DNA of 64,000 nt, from NCBI RefSeq assembly GCF_003399625.1, contig NZ_NBXA01000001.1, forward strand, positions 174,535-238,534. The letters are read 5' to 3'. The notes below the pieces were generated by a model. The model was not told where the DNA came from, did not search any database, and saw nothing but the letters and a program-made list of their open reading frames with translations. The stretch's first letter is position 1. Each line of letters opens with the position of its first letter. Made by a program: the position numbers and the translations under genes. Shown piece after piece: positions 34,132 to 42,934 of this stretch. The DNA is from Subtercola boreus (lineage in GTDB: Bacteria; Actinomycetota; Actinomycetes; Actinomycetales; Microbacteriaceae).

Positions 34132-35775
34132 CTATCCGACCACGTGGATCGTCACCGTTGCGGGATCGGTTCCCTGCCCGGGTGCACCCAGCTTGTACTC
34201 GAAGGTGAGGTCGCCGGTGAAGTGCCGACCCGGTTCGACGGTGAGTTCACCGTGCTCGCCGATGTGAATGGCGCCATCAGCCTCGATGCCGTTGCTCACA
34301 ACGCTCCACCCGTCGGCGCCGCCGGGGAACGTGTCGTTCGCCATCAGTCCGTGCGCTGCATCCACCGTCAGTCGCGTCTCCATCTTCACGGTGTACTCGT
34401 CGTTCACGGGTGCGGCCCTGTCGACCACGTTCACGTGAACAGCGGTCGGGAGGCTTGCGACCCCGATCTCGTTCGAGGTGTAGACGTAGATCGTGTCGCT
34501 TCCGCGGAAGTCGGGAGAAGCCGGGACGTACCGGATGCTGCCACCGTCGACCGTGAACGTTCCAGCACCGCGGTCGGTGCCCTTCCAGGCGGTGAGCGTC
34601 GTGCCGGGCTGCACCGAACAGAGGACTCCGACGAGGATCGTGGGCTGCGTTCCGGCGACGGCGATGGCTCCCGATGCGGACGCGGAGCCTGCGGCATCCG
34701 GACTGGTGCAGAGTGGAGCCGCCGGGCGGATGTCGACGGTGGAACTGGCGGTCGCTCCGTTCGTGTCGACCGAGACGAAGGCCTGCCGGAGGGAGGTGAC
34801 GGTGAAGTGAAGGGAGGCAGTGGCGACTTCGCCGGCGCTCAGATGCGGCACGAGATAGGTGACGTACTCCTTCGACAGCGAGCTGACCCGAATCCACGAG
34901 GCGGGAACCACGTCTTCGATACCCGCTGTGAGCCCGCTCACGTGCAAGACCACGACGGCAGATCCTGCAGTCGAACTGCGGACGGTGACGGTGTAGTCGG
35001 CCCGGTCTCCGGGGGCTGTCATCTGGCCGGGAGTGAGGGTCGAGGAGGTGGTCACGGCCCCGGCGGGTTCGGACAGTGTATCCGCGGCACTACCTGACTT
35101 CAGGTAGCCCGTGGTGACTCCCAGGACGGTGCCGGCGTGCGCGGGGCCCTTCCCGTCGTACTTGTGCCACTCGACGTAGGGCACCGTCGGCAGGCCCGCC
35201 CCGTCGTAGCACTGGATCGCAGACGACCAGTACCGGGGTTGGCCCGAACTCCCCTTGCCGTAGTAGATGGTCTCGGGGGTGCACATGTTCGACCCCCTCG
35301 CGGCAGTGTTCTCGTCCCTGTCCAGGATCGCCTGCACCACGCTCCCCCGGCAGGCGAACGAGCGGGGATCGCTCACCTGGTCGAGCGTGCACCCATCGCG
35401 GCCCGCGGTCGCCGTAGAGGGAACCCAGCGCTGGCAGCGGAGCGTGCCATCGTTCTCGAGGTTGCAGTTGAGTCCGCCGTCGGAGAGAGGAAACTTCGTC
35501 GGGTCCGCGATGGGAACGTAGGGACTGATGTCGTTGTAGTACCTGTAGAGGCTCGCGTCCCAACTGACGACGGGCGCCCCGGTACGGGGATCGATCTGGG
35601 GGCAGAGCCCGGTCGTGTCGATCGCTCCGAGACCGCCGTTCGCCATCTTGCAGACAACGGGTGCATGGCCGGGAGACCGGCCACCTGCCGAGGCCGCCTG
35701 GCCGCCACCGGCGACCAGGCCCACCCCGAGCAACACGGCCACGGCCGCCCCCGCCAACACTTTTGCCAACTTCAT
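34132..35775 (-). CDS. Secreted multidomain protein with Ig-like domains, function unknown
   Basis: A 547-residue protein with a clear signal peptide (cleavage near QAASAGG, residue 30). Residues 35-230 form a Cys-rich region (CKMANGGLG, CPQIDPRTG, RCQRW, CRGSVVQ, CTPETIYYG, QCYDGAG) with no recognised family. About 250-355 resembles a DUF11-like beta domain. Two cadherin/VCBS-like Ig domains follow, with SDTIYVYTSNEIG near 430 and NDEYTVKMETRLTV near 460 ending in ANDTFPGG. No TM helix or sorting signal, so it is probably released or wall-associated. The ribosome site AAAGGAA precedes the ATG. Confidence 0.8.
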   Translation of the reverse strand: MKLAKVLAGAAVAVLLGVGLVAGGGQAASAGGRSPGHAPVVCKMANGGLGAIDTTGLCPQIDPRTGAPVVSWDASLYRYYNDISPYVPIADPTKFPLSDGGLNCNLENDGTLRCQRWVPSTATAGRDGCTLDQVSDPRSFACRGSVVQAILDRDENTAARGSNMCTPETIYYGKGSSGQPRYWSSAIQCYDGAGLPTVPYVEWHKYDGKGPAHAGTVLGVTTGYLKSGSAADTLSEPAGAVTTSSTLTPGQMTAPGDRADYTVTVRSSTAGSAVVVLHVSGLTAGIEDVVPASWIRVSSLSKEYVTYLVPHLSAGEVATASLHFTVTSLRQAFVSVDTNGATASSTVDIRPAAPLCTSPDAAGSASASGAIAVAGTQPTILVGVLCSVQPGTTLTAWKGTDRGAGTFTVDGGSIRYVPASPDFRGSDTIYVYTSNEIGVASLPTAVHVNVVDRAAPVNDEYTVKMETRLTVDAAHGLMANDTFPGGADGWSVVSNGIEADGAIHIGEHGELTVEPGRHFTGDLTFEYKLGAPGQGTDPATVTIHVVG

Positions 35776-35924
35776 CGAGTCATTCCTTTCTTTCCGACGC
35801 CCGAATCGAGCGGGAACCTACTGGTCGTGATCCGGGTTCCTATGAGGAGAGAGTGGATGCGCCCCATTCCCTTACGCCGATTCACCGGACTTTCAGGGAA
35901 AACTCCGGGCAGTAGGCTCAACCC

Positions 35925-36872
35925 ATGCCCGAGACCGCTCCCACGCGCACCTACAGCTACCTCGGCCCCACCGGCACCTTCACCGAGGCGGCACTCGCCC
36001 AGGTTCCCGAGGCCGCGGGCCAGATCTGGAAGAGCGTCAACAACGTCGGCGAGGCGTTCGACGACGTCACCAGCGGACGCAGCGTCGCCGCGATGATCGC
36101 GATCGAGAACTCCGTCGAGGGTGGCGTGAGCGCCACGCAGGATGCGCTGGCGAGCATCCCGAACCTCCGCATCGTCGGCGAATACCTGGTCAGGGTGCAG
36201 TTCGCGCTCGTCGCCCGGCCCGGCATCGAGCTGAAGGACGTGAACGTCGTCAACGCGCATCCGGTCGCCTACGCGCAGTGCCGCGGCTGGCTGGAGGCAA
36301 ACCTGCCGACGCACGGGCACATTCCGTCGACGTCGAACGTCGCCAGCGCGCTCGCCCTCTTCGAGAACGACCTCGCGGATGCCGCAATCGCTCCGCCCCG
36401 CATCGTCGACCACCACGAGCTGAACGTGCTGGCCGAGAACATCGGCGACAACCAGAACGCGGTGACGCGGTTCGTGCTCGTCAGCCGCACCACCGAGCTG
36501 CCCGAGCCGACGGGTGCCGACAAGACGAGCATCATCGCCGAGCTGCCAGCCGACCGTTCGGGCGCCCTGCTCGAGTTGCTCGAACAGTTCTCGACGCGGG
36601 GGGTCAACCTGAGCCTGCTGCAGTCGCGGCCCATCGGCGACGCGCTGGGGCGGTACCGGTTCATCATCGACGCCGACGGGCACATCCTCGACGAGCGGGT
36701 GGCGGATGCCCTGCTGGGCGTTCGCCGATTCAGCCCGCGCGTGATCTTCCTCGGCTCGTATCCGCGGGCCGACCTGGCGCAGGTCGAGTATGTCGACCGT
36801 TACGACGACGGGGTCTTCATCGAGGCGCGCGACTGGCTGCGCTCGCTGGTGAGCGGCGAGCCCGGCGCCTGA
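35925..36872 (+). CDS. pheA: Prephenate dehydratase
   Basis: A 315-residue enzyme turning prephenate into phenylpyruvate for phenylalanine synthesis. The catalytic domain (1-190) starts YLGPTGTFTEAAL and has AIENSVEGGV near 65 and the active-site motif TRF near 180. A C-terminal ACT domain (about 200-280) has GALLELLEQF and LSLLQSRP, which in relatives bind phenylalanine for feedback control. No chorismate mutase domain is fused. TAGGCT 6 nt before the ATG suggests a leaderless start. Confidence 0.95.
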   Translation: MPETAPTRTYSYLGPTGTFTEAALAQVPEAAGQIWKSVNNVGEAFDDVTSGRSVAAMIAIENSVEGGVSATQDALASIPNLRIVGEYLVRVQFALVARPGIELKDVNVVNAHPVAYAQCRGWLEANLPTHGHIPSTSNVASALALFENDLADAAIAPPRIVDHHELNVLAENIGDNQNAVTRFVLVSRTTELPEPTGADKTSIIAELPADRSGALLELLEQFSTRGVNLSLLQSRPIGDALGRYRFIIDADGHILDERVADALLGVRRFSPRVIFLGSYPRADLAQVEYVDRYDDGVFIEARDWLRSLVSGEPGA

Positions 36873-36899
36873 GCCTGGCAGTAACCGGGGAGCCGGGGC

Positions 36900-37889
36900 C
36901 TAGACCCGCACCCGCAACGCGCCCGGGTCCACCCAGATGTGGAGCTCGGACGCCTCGCCGAACTCGTCCCCGTCGAGCTGGATCTGCTGCGGCGACTCGA
37001 GCTTCAGCCGCAGGTCGGTGCCCTGCGCGTAGACCACATCTTTGACGTCGGGGGAGATCTCGATGAGTCGCCGGCCGGCCGCGGACTTCGCCAGCACGCC
37101 GTTCTCGATCGTCACCTTGTTCCACGCGCGGATCCAGCCGAACGGTCCCTGCGGCCGCAGCGCCATGAAGTCGAGCACGCCGTCGTCGGGTTTCGCATCG
37201 GGCATCAGCAGGATGCCCCCCGGCAGGAGCCCGCAGTTGCCCGCCATCACCGAGTGCGACGACACGTCGCGCCATGGCTCCTCGCCGTCGATCGACACCG
37301 CCATTTTGATGGAGTGCAGTTCGGGAAGCGCCCGGATGCCGCCGTCGACGTAGGCGAGCCATCCGACAGCCTTCTTGAGCTTCGTGTTGGTGTTCGCAAT
37401 CATCTTCGCGTCGATGCCGAGCCCTGCGATCACCAGGAACACGTGAGTGGATGTCGCGGCGGCACCCGCTGGCCCGAACTCGATGAGCCCCAGGTCGATG
37501 TCCCGGTCGTAGCCGGTGAACATCAGGCCGATGCCCTCGTCGAAGTCCATCGTCAGGTCGAGGTTGCGGGCGAGCAGGTTGCCCGTGCCCGACGGCAGCA
37601 GCGCGAGGGGCACGCCGCTTCCACGCAGGGCTTCGGCCACGGCGCGCACCGTGCCGTCACCGCCCGCGGCCATGACGACGTCGGCCCCGTCGGAGATCGC
37701 GCTGGCGGTGACGAGTTGTCCGGCATCCTCGACCGTTGTCTCGTACCAGAGTGTTTCGCCCCAACCGGCCGCAGAAGCGTGGCGTTCGACAGCTTCGCGG
37801 AGCTTCGAGGCGTCCACCTTGATCGGATTCAGCACGACGGCGGCGCGTCTGGGCCCGCGCTCTTCTGCGGGATGCTCTGCGACGGCCAC
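36900..37889 (-). CDS. Diacylglycerol-kinase-family lipid kinase
   Basis: A 329-residue DAGK_cat-family protein. AAVVLNPIKVD near residue 16 opens the domain, AAGGDGTVRAVAEAL near 74 is the nucleotide motif, PSGTGNLLARNL near 98 is the second signature and AGLGIDAKM near 155 follows. It probably phosphorylates diacylglycerol or a related lipid. The start is GTG at 37887-37889. It is back to back with serS with under 40 bp between the start codons, and the region before each looks like a -10 box. Confidence 0.9.
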   Translation of the reverse strand: MAVAEHPAEERGPRRAAVVLNPIKVDASKLREAVERHASAAGWGETLWYETTVEDAGQLVTASAISDGADVVMAAGGDGTVRAVAEALRGSGVPLALLPSGTGNLLARNLDLTMDFDEGIGLMFTGYDRDIDLGLIEFGPAGAAATSTHVFLVIAGLGIDAKMIANTNTKLKKAVGWLAYVDGGIRALPELHSIKMAVSIDGEEPWRDVSSHSVMAGNCGLLPGGILLMPDAKPDDGVLDFMALRPQGPFGWIRAWNKVTIENGVLAKSAAGRRLIEISPDVKDVVYAQGTDLRLKLESPQQIQLDGDEFGEASELHIWVDPGALRVRV

Positions 37890-37924
37890 AAGTCATAGGG
37901 TAGGGCATCGCTAAGATTGTGCAG

Positions 37925-39202
37925 GTGATCGATCCTGTACTCCTGCGCGAGAATCCCGACCTCATCCGGCAGTCCCAGGCGGCCCGCGGCGACTCGGTCG
38001 AACTGGTCGACCGTGCTCTGGCGGCGGATTCTGAGCGCCGCACCGCCATCGGCGAGTACGACAACCTGCGCGCCTCGCAGAACGTCTTCGGCAAGCGGGT
38101 CGCAGCGGCTCCGAAAGACGAGAAGAAGGCACTCGTCGCCGAGGCCCAGTCGCTTGCCGCGAGCGTCAAGGAGGCCAACCAGCGGGTGCAGGATGCCGAA
38201 CTCAGCTTCACCGAGCTCGCCGGCGCCATCGCCAACCCTGTGCTCGCGGGCGTACCCTCCGGCGGCGAGGAGAACTTCATCACGCTGCGCGAGGTCGGCG
38301 AACGCCCCACGTTCGACTTCGAGCCGCGCGACCACGTCGAGATCGGCGAGCTGGTGGGGGCGTTCGACCTCGCCCGCGGCGCGAAGGTCAGCGGTGCGCG
38401 CTTCTACTTCCTCACCGGAATCGGCGCGCGCCTCGAGCTAGCGCTGATGAACTACGCCCTGCAGAAGGCCCTTGACGCCGGCTTCACGCCGATGATCACG
38501 CCGACGCTGGTGCGCCCCGAGATCATGCGCGGAACCGGTTTTCTCGGCGAGCACGCCGACGAGATCTACTACCTCCCCGCCGACGACCTCTACCTGACGG
38601 GCACGAGCGAGGTGGCGCTCGCGGGGTTCCACTCCGACGAGATCCTCGACCTCACCGACGGGCCGTATCGCTACGCCGGCTGGTCCACCTGCTACCGCCG
38701 TGAGGCCGGCTCGGGCGGAAAGGACACCCGCGGCATCCTGCGCGTGCACCAGTTCAACAAGCTCGAGATGTTCTCCTACGTACTGCCGGAGGAGGCAGAG
38801 GCCGAACACCTGCGCCTGCTCGGGTACCAGGAGGAGCTGCTCACCTCGCTCGGCCTCAACTACCGCGTGATCGACGTCGCGGCCGGCGACCTCGGCTCGT
38901 CTGCCGCGCGCAAGTACGACATCGAGGCGTGGGTTCCGACGCAGGGCACGTTCCGCGAGCTGACCTCGACCTCCAACTGCACCACGTACCAGGCGCGGCG
39001 TCTGGATGCCCGGTACCGCACCGAATCGGGCAAGACCGCCCCCGTGGCGACGCTGAACGGCACCCTCGCGACGACCCGCTGGATCGTCGCTCTGCTCGAG
39101 ACGCACCAGCAGGCCGACGGGTCGGTGCGTGTGCCCGAGGTGCTGCGGCCCTATCTGGGCGGCCTCGAGGTCATCGAGCCGCTGAACGGGCGGCGCCCGT
39201 GA
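37925..39202 (+). CDS. serS: Seryl-tRNA synthetase
   Basis: A 425-residue class II synthetase charging tRNA-Ser. The N-terminal coiled-coil arm spans about 1-110, motif 2 is [14 protein letters not shown] near 257 and motif 3 [12 protein letters not shown] near 345. I chose GTG at 37925 because it gives the family-typical start [12 protein letters not shown] and places TAAGAT (37912-37917) 7 nt before it; a GTG two codons earlier (37919) is the alternative. It overlaps the HAD gene by 4 bp. Both tRNA-Ser genes of this window are its substrates. Confidence 0.96.
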   Translation: MIDPVLLRENPDLIRQSQAARGDSVELVDRALAADSERRTAIGEYDNLRASQNVFGKRVAAAPKDEKKALVAEAQSLAASVKEANQRVQDAELSFTELAGAIANPVLAGVPSGGEENFITLREVGERPTFDFEPRDHVEIGELVGAFDLARGAKVSGARFYFLTGIGARLELALMNYALQKALDAGFTPMITPTLVRPEIMRGTGFLGEHADEIYYLPADDLYLTGTSEVALAGFHSDEILDLTDGPYRYAGWSTCYRREAGSGGKDTRGILRVHQFNKLEMFSYVLPEEAEAEHLRLLGYQEELLTSLGLNYRVIDVAAGDLGSSAARKYDIEAWVPTQGTFRELTSTSNCTTYQARRLDARYRTESGKTAPVATLNGTLATTRWIVALLETHQQADGSVRVPEVLRPYLGGLEVIEPLNGRRP

Positions 39203-40230
39203 GCGCCCAGTCGCCGGCGGACCTGCCCTACGGTGATGCAGAGGAGGCGGCGGCGGAGGCCCGGCGCGGCGGTGCCGACGACGTGCCGATGGTCGACGAG
39301 GCCGATCCGCGTGCGGCCGGCACCGCGCACCCCGATTTCGCCGCGCGGCCGGGGCAGCTCGACGTGCCGCGCGAGGCCGTCGACGACGCGCCGGGGTCTG
39401 CCGGGCATCCGGAGACCAACCCTTCCCGCGCCGACCGGTGGCTCGTCGCCCTCGATATCGACGGCACGGTTCTCCACGAAGACGGGTCCATCTCCGACGG
39501 CGTGATCGACCAGGTCGCGCGCCTCACTGGCCTCGGCCACGAGGTCATGCTCGCGACCGGCCGTTCGGTTGCCGCGACGCTCCCGATCCTCGACCTGCTC
39601 GGCATCACCCCCACCTATGTCGTCTGCTCGAACGGTGCCATCACGTTGCAGCGCGACCCGGATGCCCCCCTCGGCTACCGGCGGGAGATCGTCGAGACGT
39701 TCAATCCCGGCGCTGTGCTGACGCAGATCCGCTCGCACCTCGAGAACGGGCACTATGCGGTCGAGGATGCGGACGGGTACTTCCGGTACACGGGGGAGTT
39801 CCCGAACGCTCCCGCGAACATCGGGGGCGAGGCCGTGACATTCGACGAACTCCTCGACGTGGAAGCCACCCGAGTGGTCGTGATCTCGCCCGGACACGAT
39901 ATGGACGACTTCCTCGCCATCGTCGAGACCATGGGCCTCCACCGGGTCTCATACTCGGTCGGCTGGACGGCGTGGCTCGACATCGCGCCCGACGGTGTGA
40001 ACAAATCCACCGCGCTCGAGCGCGTTCGACAGCTTCTCGGCATCCACTCGTCTCAGGTGCTTGTCGCTGGCGACGGGCGGAACGACATCGAGATGCTGAC
40101 CTGGGCTGCGGTGGAGGGTCGTGCTGTGGCCATGGGCCAGGCGCCCGACGACGTGAAGGCCGTGGCCTCGGAGGTGACGTCGCCGCTGGATGACGACGGG
40201 CTGGCGGAGGCGCTCGCGACGCTGAGGTGA
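39199..40230 (+). CDS. HAD-family hydrolase, Cof type, with acidic N-terminal extension
   Basis: A 343-residue protein. Residues 1-80 are acidic, Ala/Pro-rich and probably disordered, absent from most relatives. The HAD domain begins [16 protein letters not shown] near 82 (motif I DIDGT intact), with ATGRS near 118 and [12 protein letters not shown] near 290 (motif IV), separated by a C2-type cap. It probably dephosphorylates a sugar phosphate or similar. The GTG at 39199 overlaps the serS stop, making a two-gene operon with serS. Confidence 0.88.
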   Translation: MSAQSPADLPYGDAEEAAAEARRGGADDVPMVDEADPRAAGTAHPDFAARPGQLDVPREAVDDAPGSAGHPETNPSRADRWLVALDIDGTVLHEDGSISDGVIDQVARLTGLGHEVMLATGRSVAATLPILDLLGITPTYVVCSNGAITLQRDPDAPLGYRREIVETFNPGAVLTQIRSHLENGHYAVEDADGYFRYTGEFPNAPANIGGEAVTFDELLDVEATRVVVISPGHDMDDFLAIVETMGLHRVSYSVGWTAWLDIAPDGVNKSTALERVRQLLGIHSSQVLVAGDGRNDIEMLTWAAVEGRAVAMGQAPDDVKAVASEVTSPLDDDGLAEALATLR

Positions 40231-40258
40231 CGTCGATGCAACCTCTGTTCTGAAGAAG

Positions 40259-40288
40259 TTGCGGGATGCTCACTTAATGAGCTAATCT
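40259..40288 (+). promoter_or_regulatory. Promoter of the wall-anchored propeller gene (leaderless)
   Basis: -35 TTGCGG (40259-40264), an 18-bp spacer that contains the palindrome GCTCACTTAATGAGC, and -10 TAATCT (40283-40288). The ATG is 7 nt after the -10 box, so transcription should start at or next to it. Confidence 0.55.
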
Positions 40289-40295
40289 CACCTGC

Positions 40296-41777
40296 ATGAA
40301 ACTTCTCACGCGGATCGCCGCTCCTGTTCTCTGTGTCGGCCTCCTCGCGGTGGGGGGCGGTGCCTTCGCTGTGCCTGTTGTGTCCGATCCGCTCGTCACC
40401 CTGTCGTCGGGTGCCGCGCCCATCGCGGTCGTGGCCGGAACCAACGGTGAGTTCTACTCGCTCAACAGCGGGCCCGACAGCGTCACCCACTACAACGCTA
40501 CGGGTGCGCAGATCGGAGCAAGTGCAGCTCTCCTGCCCAGCGGGTCGCTCTCCAGCGCGATGGTGAATGACCAGTACGGGTCGCTCTACGTTGCAAACCC
40601 GGGCACGCATTCCGTCTCCAAGGTGAAGACGAGTGACAATACGATCAAGCCGTTCGTTCTCCCAGCAGCTGACGTGCCACAATTCCTCGCACTCGATTCG
40701 ACACGCAACCTGTATGTGACGAAGAAGAACGACGAGATCGCGCGCATCACGCCGGCCGATGTGGTGACGTTGTCTTTCGCCAAGCTGCCGACGGGATCGG
40801 GTCCAGAGGGTGTCGTGGCCGATGCCAAGGGCAACATCTACACGGCGAACTACGGCAACGACACGGTCTCCAAGGTGACGCCGGCGGGTGTTGTCTCCAC
40901 TTATTCGGTGTTCGGCACGGGTGTGGGACCGTATGCGGTTGCCATCAATTCGAAGGGAATGCTGTTCGTCGCGAACTACAAGTCGGCGAATGTAGTCGAA
41001 TTGGACACGTCACTCCCTGACGGGACGGCACCCGTCACGGTCTTCCCGCTTCCGACAGGTTCCGGCCCGACGGCGCTGACGGTCGACGAGTTCGACAACG
41101 TGTTCGTGGCCCTTCGGGGCACCAAGGCCGTTAGTGTGATCGTTCCGGGGGAGTCGACGCCGCGCACCGTGACGACGTTCGCTTCGACCAAACCGGCGTC
41201 ACTGGCGATCTCGTCTGACGGGAAGTTGCTGGTCTCCAGCCAAACGACCGACACCATCTCCTCGATCAATCTGGAGACACGTGTGACGACGTCGACGCTC
41301 GGGCCGTTCACGGCCGGCGTGCCCATCTCGGCCAGCATTTCGACCACGGGGGTCGACAGCATGAGCTTCTCCTCAGGACTGCTTCCGGCATGGCTCAAGC
41401 TCGATCCGGCCACCGGAAAGCTCACCGGCACGCCGCCGGCCGCCGGCTCGTTCTCCTTCACAGTGCAGGCGTTGTCTGTCATCGGTCGAAGTGCCGCAGC
41501 CACGATCTCGTTCGATGTGGCCGCTGCTCCCTCGACGGCAACGCCCACTCCCACCCCGACTCCGACCGGTGGGACAGGGACGGGCGGCGGCACCGGAACG
41601 GGTGCGGGAACTGGTGCGGGCTCTGGTTCGGGTTCGGGTGGTAATGGCTCTTCGACGGGCACGTTGGCACACACCGGGGTCGACGGATCCGCAACCCTCG
41701 GCCTCGCCGGTGGAGCCGCGTTTCTCGCGCTACTCGGTTCGGGAGCGATGCTGCTGCGCCGCCGCCGATCCGCTTGA
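40296..41777 (+). CDS. Wall-anchored beta-propeller surface protein with LAxTG sorting signal
   Basis: A 493-residue protein with a signal peptide (cleavage near AFA, residue 26). Residues 30-335 form an NHL/virginiamycin-lyase-like beta-propeller with repeated blades of the type GPxGVVADAKGNIYTANY. An Ig-like putative-sugar-binding (He_PIG) domain covers about 345-410, then a Pro/Thr- and Gly/Ser-rich stalk. The C-terminus has LAHTG, a hydrophobic helix and RRRRSA, a class E-type sortase substrate. The sortase is not in the window. Ligand and role are unknown; surface binding is inferred. Confidence 0.85.
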   Translation: MKLLTRIAAPVLCVGLLAVGGGAFAVPVVSDPLVTLSSGAAPIAVVAGTNGEFYSLNSGPDSVTHYNATGAQIGASAALLPSGSLSSAMVNDQYGSLYVANPGTHSVSKVKTSDNTIKPFVLPAADVPQFLALDSTRNLYVTKKNDEIARITPADVVTLSFAKLPTGSGPEGVVADAKGNIYTANYGNDTVSKVTPAGVVSTYSVFGTGVGPYAVAINSKGMLFVANYKSANVVELDTSLPDGTAPVTVFPLPTGSGPTALTVDEFDNVFVALRGTKAVSVIVPGESTPRTVTTFASTKPASLAISSDGKLLVSSQTTDTISSINLETRVTTSTLGPFTAGVPISASISTTGVDSMSFSSGLLPAWLKLDPATGKLTGTPPAAGSFSFTVQALSVIGRSAAATISFDVAAAPSTATPTPTPTPTGGTGTGGGTGTGAGTGAGSGSGSGGNGSSTGTLAHTGVDGSATLGLAGGAAFLALLGSGAMLLRRRRSA

Positions 41778-41882
41778 ACATCCGGTGATCCGTCCGCGGT
41801 CGCCGTTCCGAGCGTCATCGGGACGCGCGGGCGCGGTCGGATACACTGAAGCTGTCGCTGGGCTGATGTGCCCAGACGACAG

Positions 41883-41967
41883 GGAGGGCTGTCCGAGCGG
41901 CCGATGGAGCCAGTCTTGAAAACTGGTGGGCAGAAATGTCTCGCGAGTTCGAATCTCGCGCCCTCCG
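41883..41967 (+). tRNA. tRNA-Ser (anticodon UGA)
   Basis: The acceptor arms GGAGGGC and GCCCTCC pair perfectly, with discriminator G. The anticodon loop CTTGAAA gives UGA, the long variable arm (TGGGCAGAAATGTCTCGC region) marks a class II tRNA and the T arm is GCGAGTTCGAATCTCGC. No CCA is encoded. Confidence 0.96.
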
Positions 41968-41984
41968 CAGAAGAAGCGCCCTGT

Positions 41985-42064
41985 GGCTGTGCGACCGGGC
42001 CCGGGGCTGTGCGACCGGGCCCGGGGCTGTGCGACCGGGCCCGGGGCTGGGAGACCGGGCCAGG
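41985..42064. repeat. Four tandem 20-bp repeats after tRNA-Ser
   Basis: The unit GGCTGTGCGACCGGGCCCGG occurs exactly three times (41985-42044) and once with changes (42045-42064). It fills the gap between tRNA-Ser and the 3' end of the convergent TetR gene. Each unit contains the self-complementary CCGGGCCCGG. Confidence 0.9.
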
Positions 42065-42080
42065 GCGAGGTAGTCGGGGG

Positions 42081-42815
42081 TCAGGCTCGGTGAGACCTGT
42101 CGTCGAGCAGCGTTCTGAACAGCTCGTCCAGCGGGCCGGCCAGCTCCGATGCTCCCGCCGAGGCGACCGGCTCCACGGCAGTCGAGGTGCGGAGCATCAC
42201 CACGCCGAGCATCGTCGCGATCGCGAGTTGCGCTCGCAACAGCACCGGTGCGGTAGCGGGGTCGTCGGGGTTCCAGCCCGCCGCCGCCGCGAGCCGCCGT
42301 GTGAAGTGCTCGAGGGTGCGGCGACGGATCCTGTCGGCATTCTCGTCGCCTGAGGAGCGCAGCAGCAGGAGCAGCTGGAGCGGGTCGTCGCCGTTCGGCG
42401 CGTTCACGGCGTGCTCCACGAGTCGGGCTACGACCCCGTCGATATCGGCGGTCCGGGCTGGATTCTGCGTGTCGAGTTCGTCTGAGGTGCGGAGCATGCA
42501 CGCTTCGAAGAGGCCCTCCTTCGAGACGAAGTAGCGATTGATCAGAGCGACGTTGACTCCCGCGTCCCCTGCGATCTGCCGAACCGTCGTTGCACGGTAT
42601 CCGTCGGTGGCGAATCGCCGCCGCGCAGCTCGCACCAGGGCGCGACGCGTGGCAGACGCATCCCGACCGGAGCGGATCAGCTCATCATCCGCGACCCCGA
42701 CAGCCTTCACCTCCGCGACCCCGACAGCGACCGCGACCGAATCCGCGACCACGACCGCCTGCGCTTGGACGTCGAGCAGTCCACGCGACTCCGATGTCTC
42801 GTCCTCTGTGCTCAT
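42081..42815 (-). CDS. TetR-family regulator with low-complexity N-terminus
   Basis: A 244-residue regulator. Residues 1-50 are a Val/Ala-rich low-complexity extension with repeated VAVGVAEV-like units. The TetR helix-turn-helix spans about 55-105 (RRFATDGYRATTVRQIAGDA, then VNVALINRYFVSKEGLF). A helical ligand-binding domain follows. It is divergent from the MFS gene with 119 bp between, which contain paired operators. It probably represses the transporter and itself; the inducer is unknown. The extension could be mis-assigned, but no better start is evident. Confidence 0.9.
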   Translation of the reverse strand: MSTEDETSESRGLLDVQAQAVVVADSVAVAVGVAEVKAVGVADDELIRSGRDASATRRALVRAARRRFATDGYRATTVRQIAGDAGVNVALINRYFVSKEGLFEACMLRTSDELDTQNPARTADIDGVVARLVEHAVNAPNGDDPLQLLLLLRSSGDENADRIRRRTLEHFTRRLAAAAGWNPDDPATAPVLLRAQLAIATMLGVVMLRTSTAVEPVASAGASELAGPLDELFRTLLDDRSHRA

Positions 42816-42857
42816 CTCTCACTTCCCGACACCCATGCTACTGCTTCGGTCAAGCAG

Positions 42858-42919
42858 GTAAGCATTTGTTGACATAGCGCAACAACTCGGCAATACTCGT
42901 CAAGTCAGCAACTGCTTAC
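42858..42919. promoter_or_regulatory. Paired TetR-type operators
   Basis: GTAAGCATTTGTTGAC (42858-42873) and GTCAGCAACTGCTTAC (42904-42919) are inverted copies matching at 13 of 16 positions. They flank the -35 and transcription start of the MFS promoter. A further palindrome, TTGTTG/CAACAA, lies at 42866-42885. Confidence 0.65.
42869..42897 (+). promoter_or_regulatory. Promoter of the TetR-linked MFS gene
   Basis: -35 TTGACA (42869-42874), 17-bp spacer, -10 AATACT (42892-42897). The start would be near 42904, at the second operator. The ribosome site GAGGAG precedes the ATG at 42935. Confidence 0.7.
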
Positions 42920-42934
42920 ATTGCGAGGAGAAGA

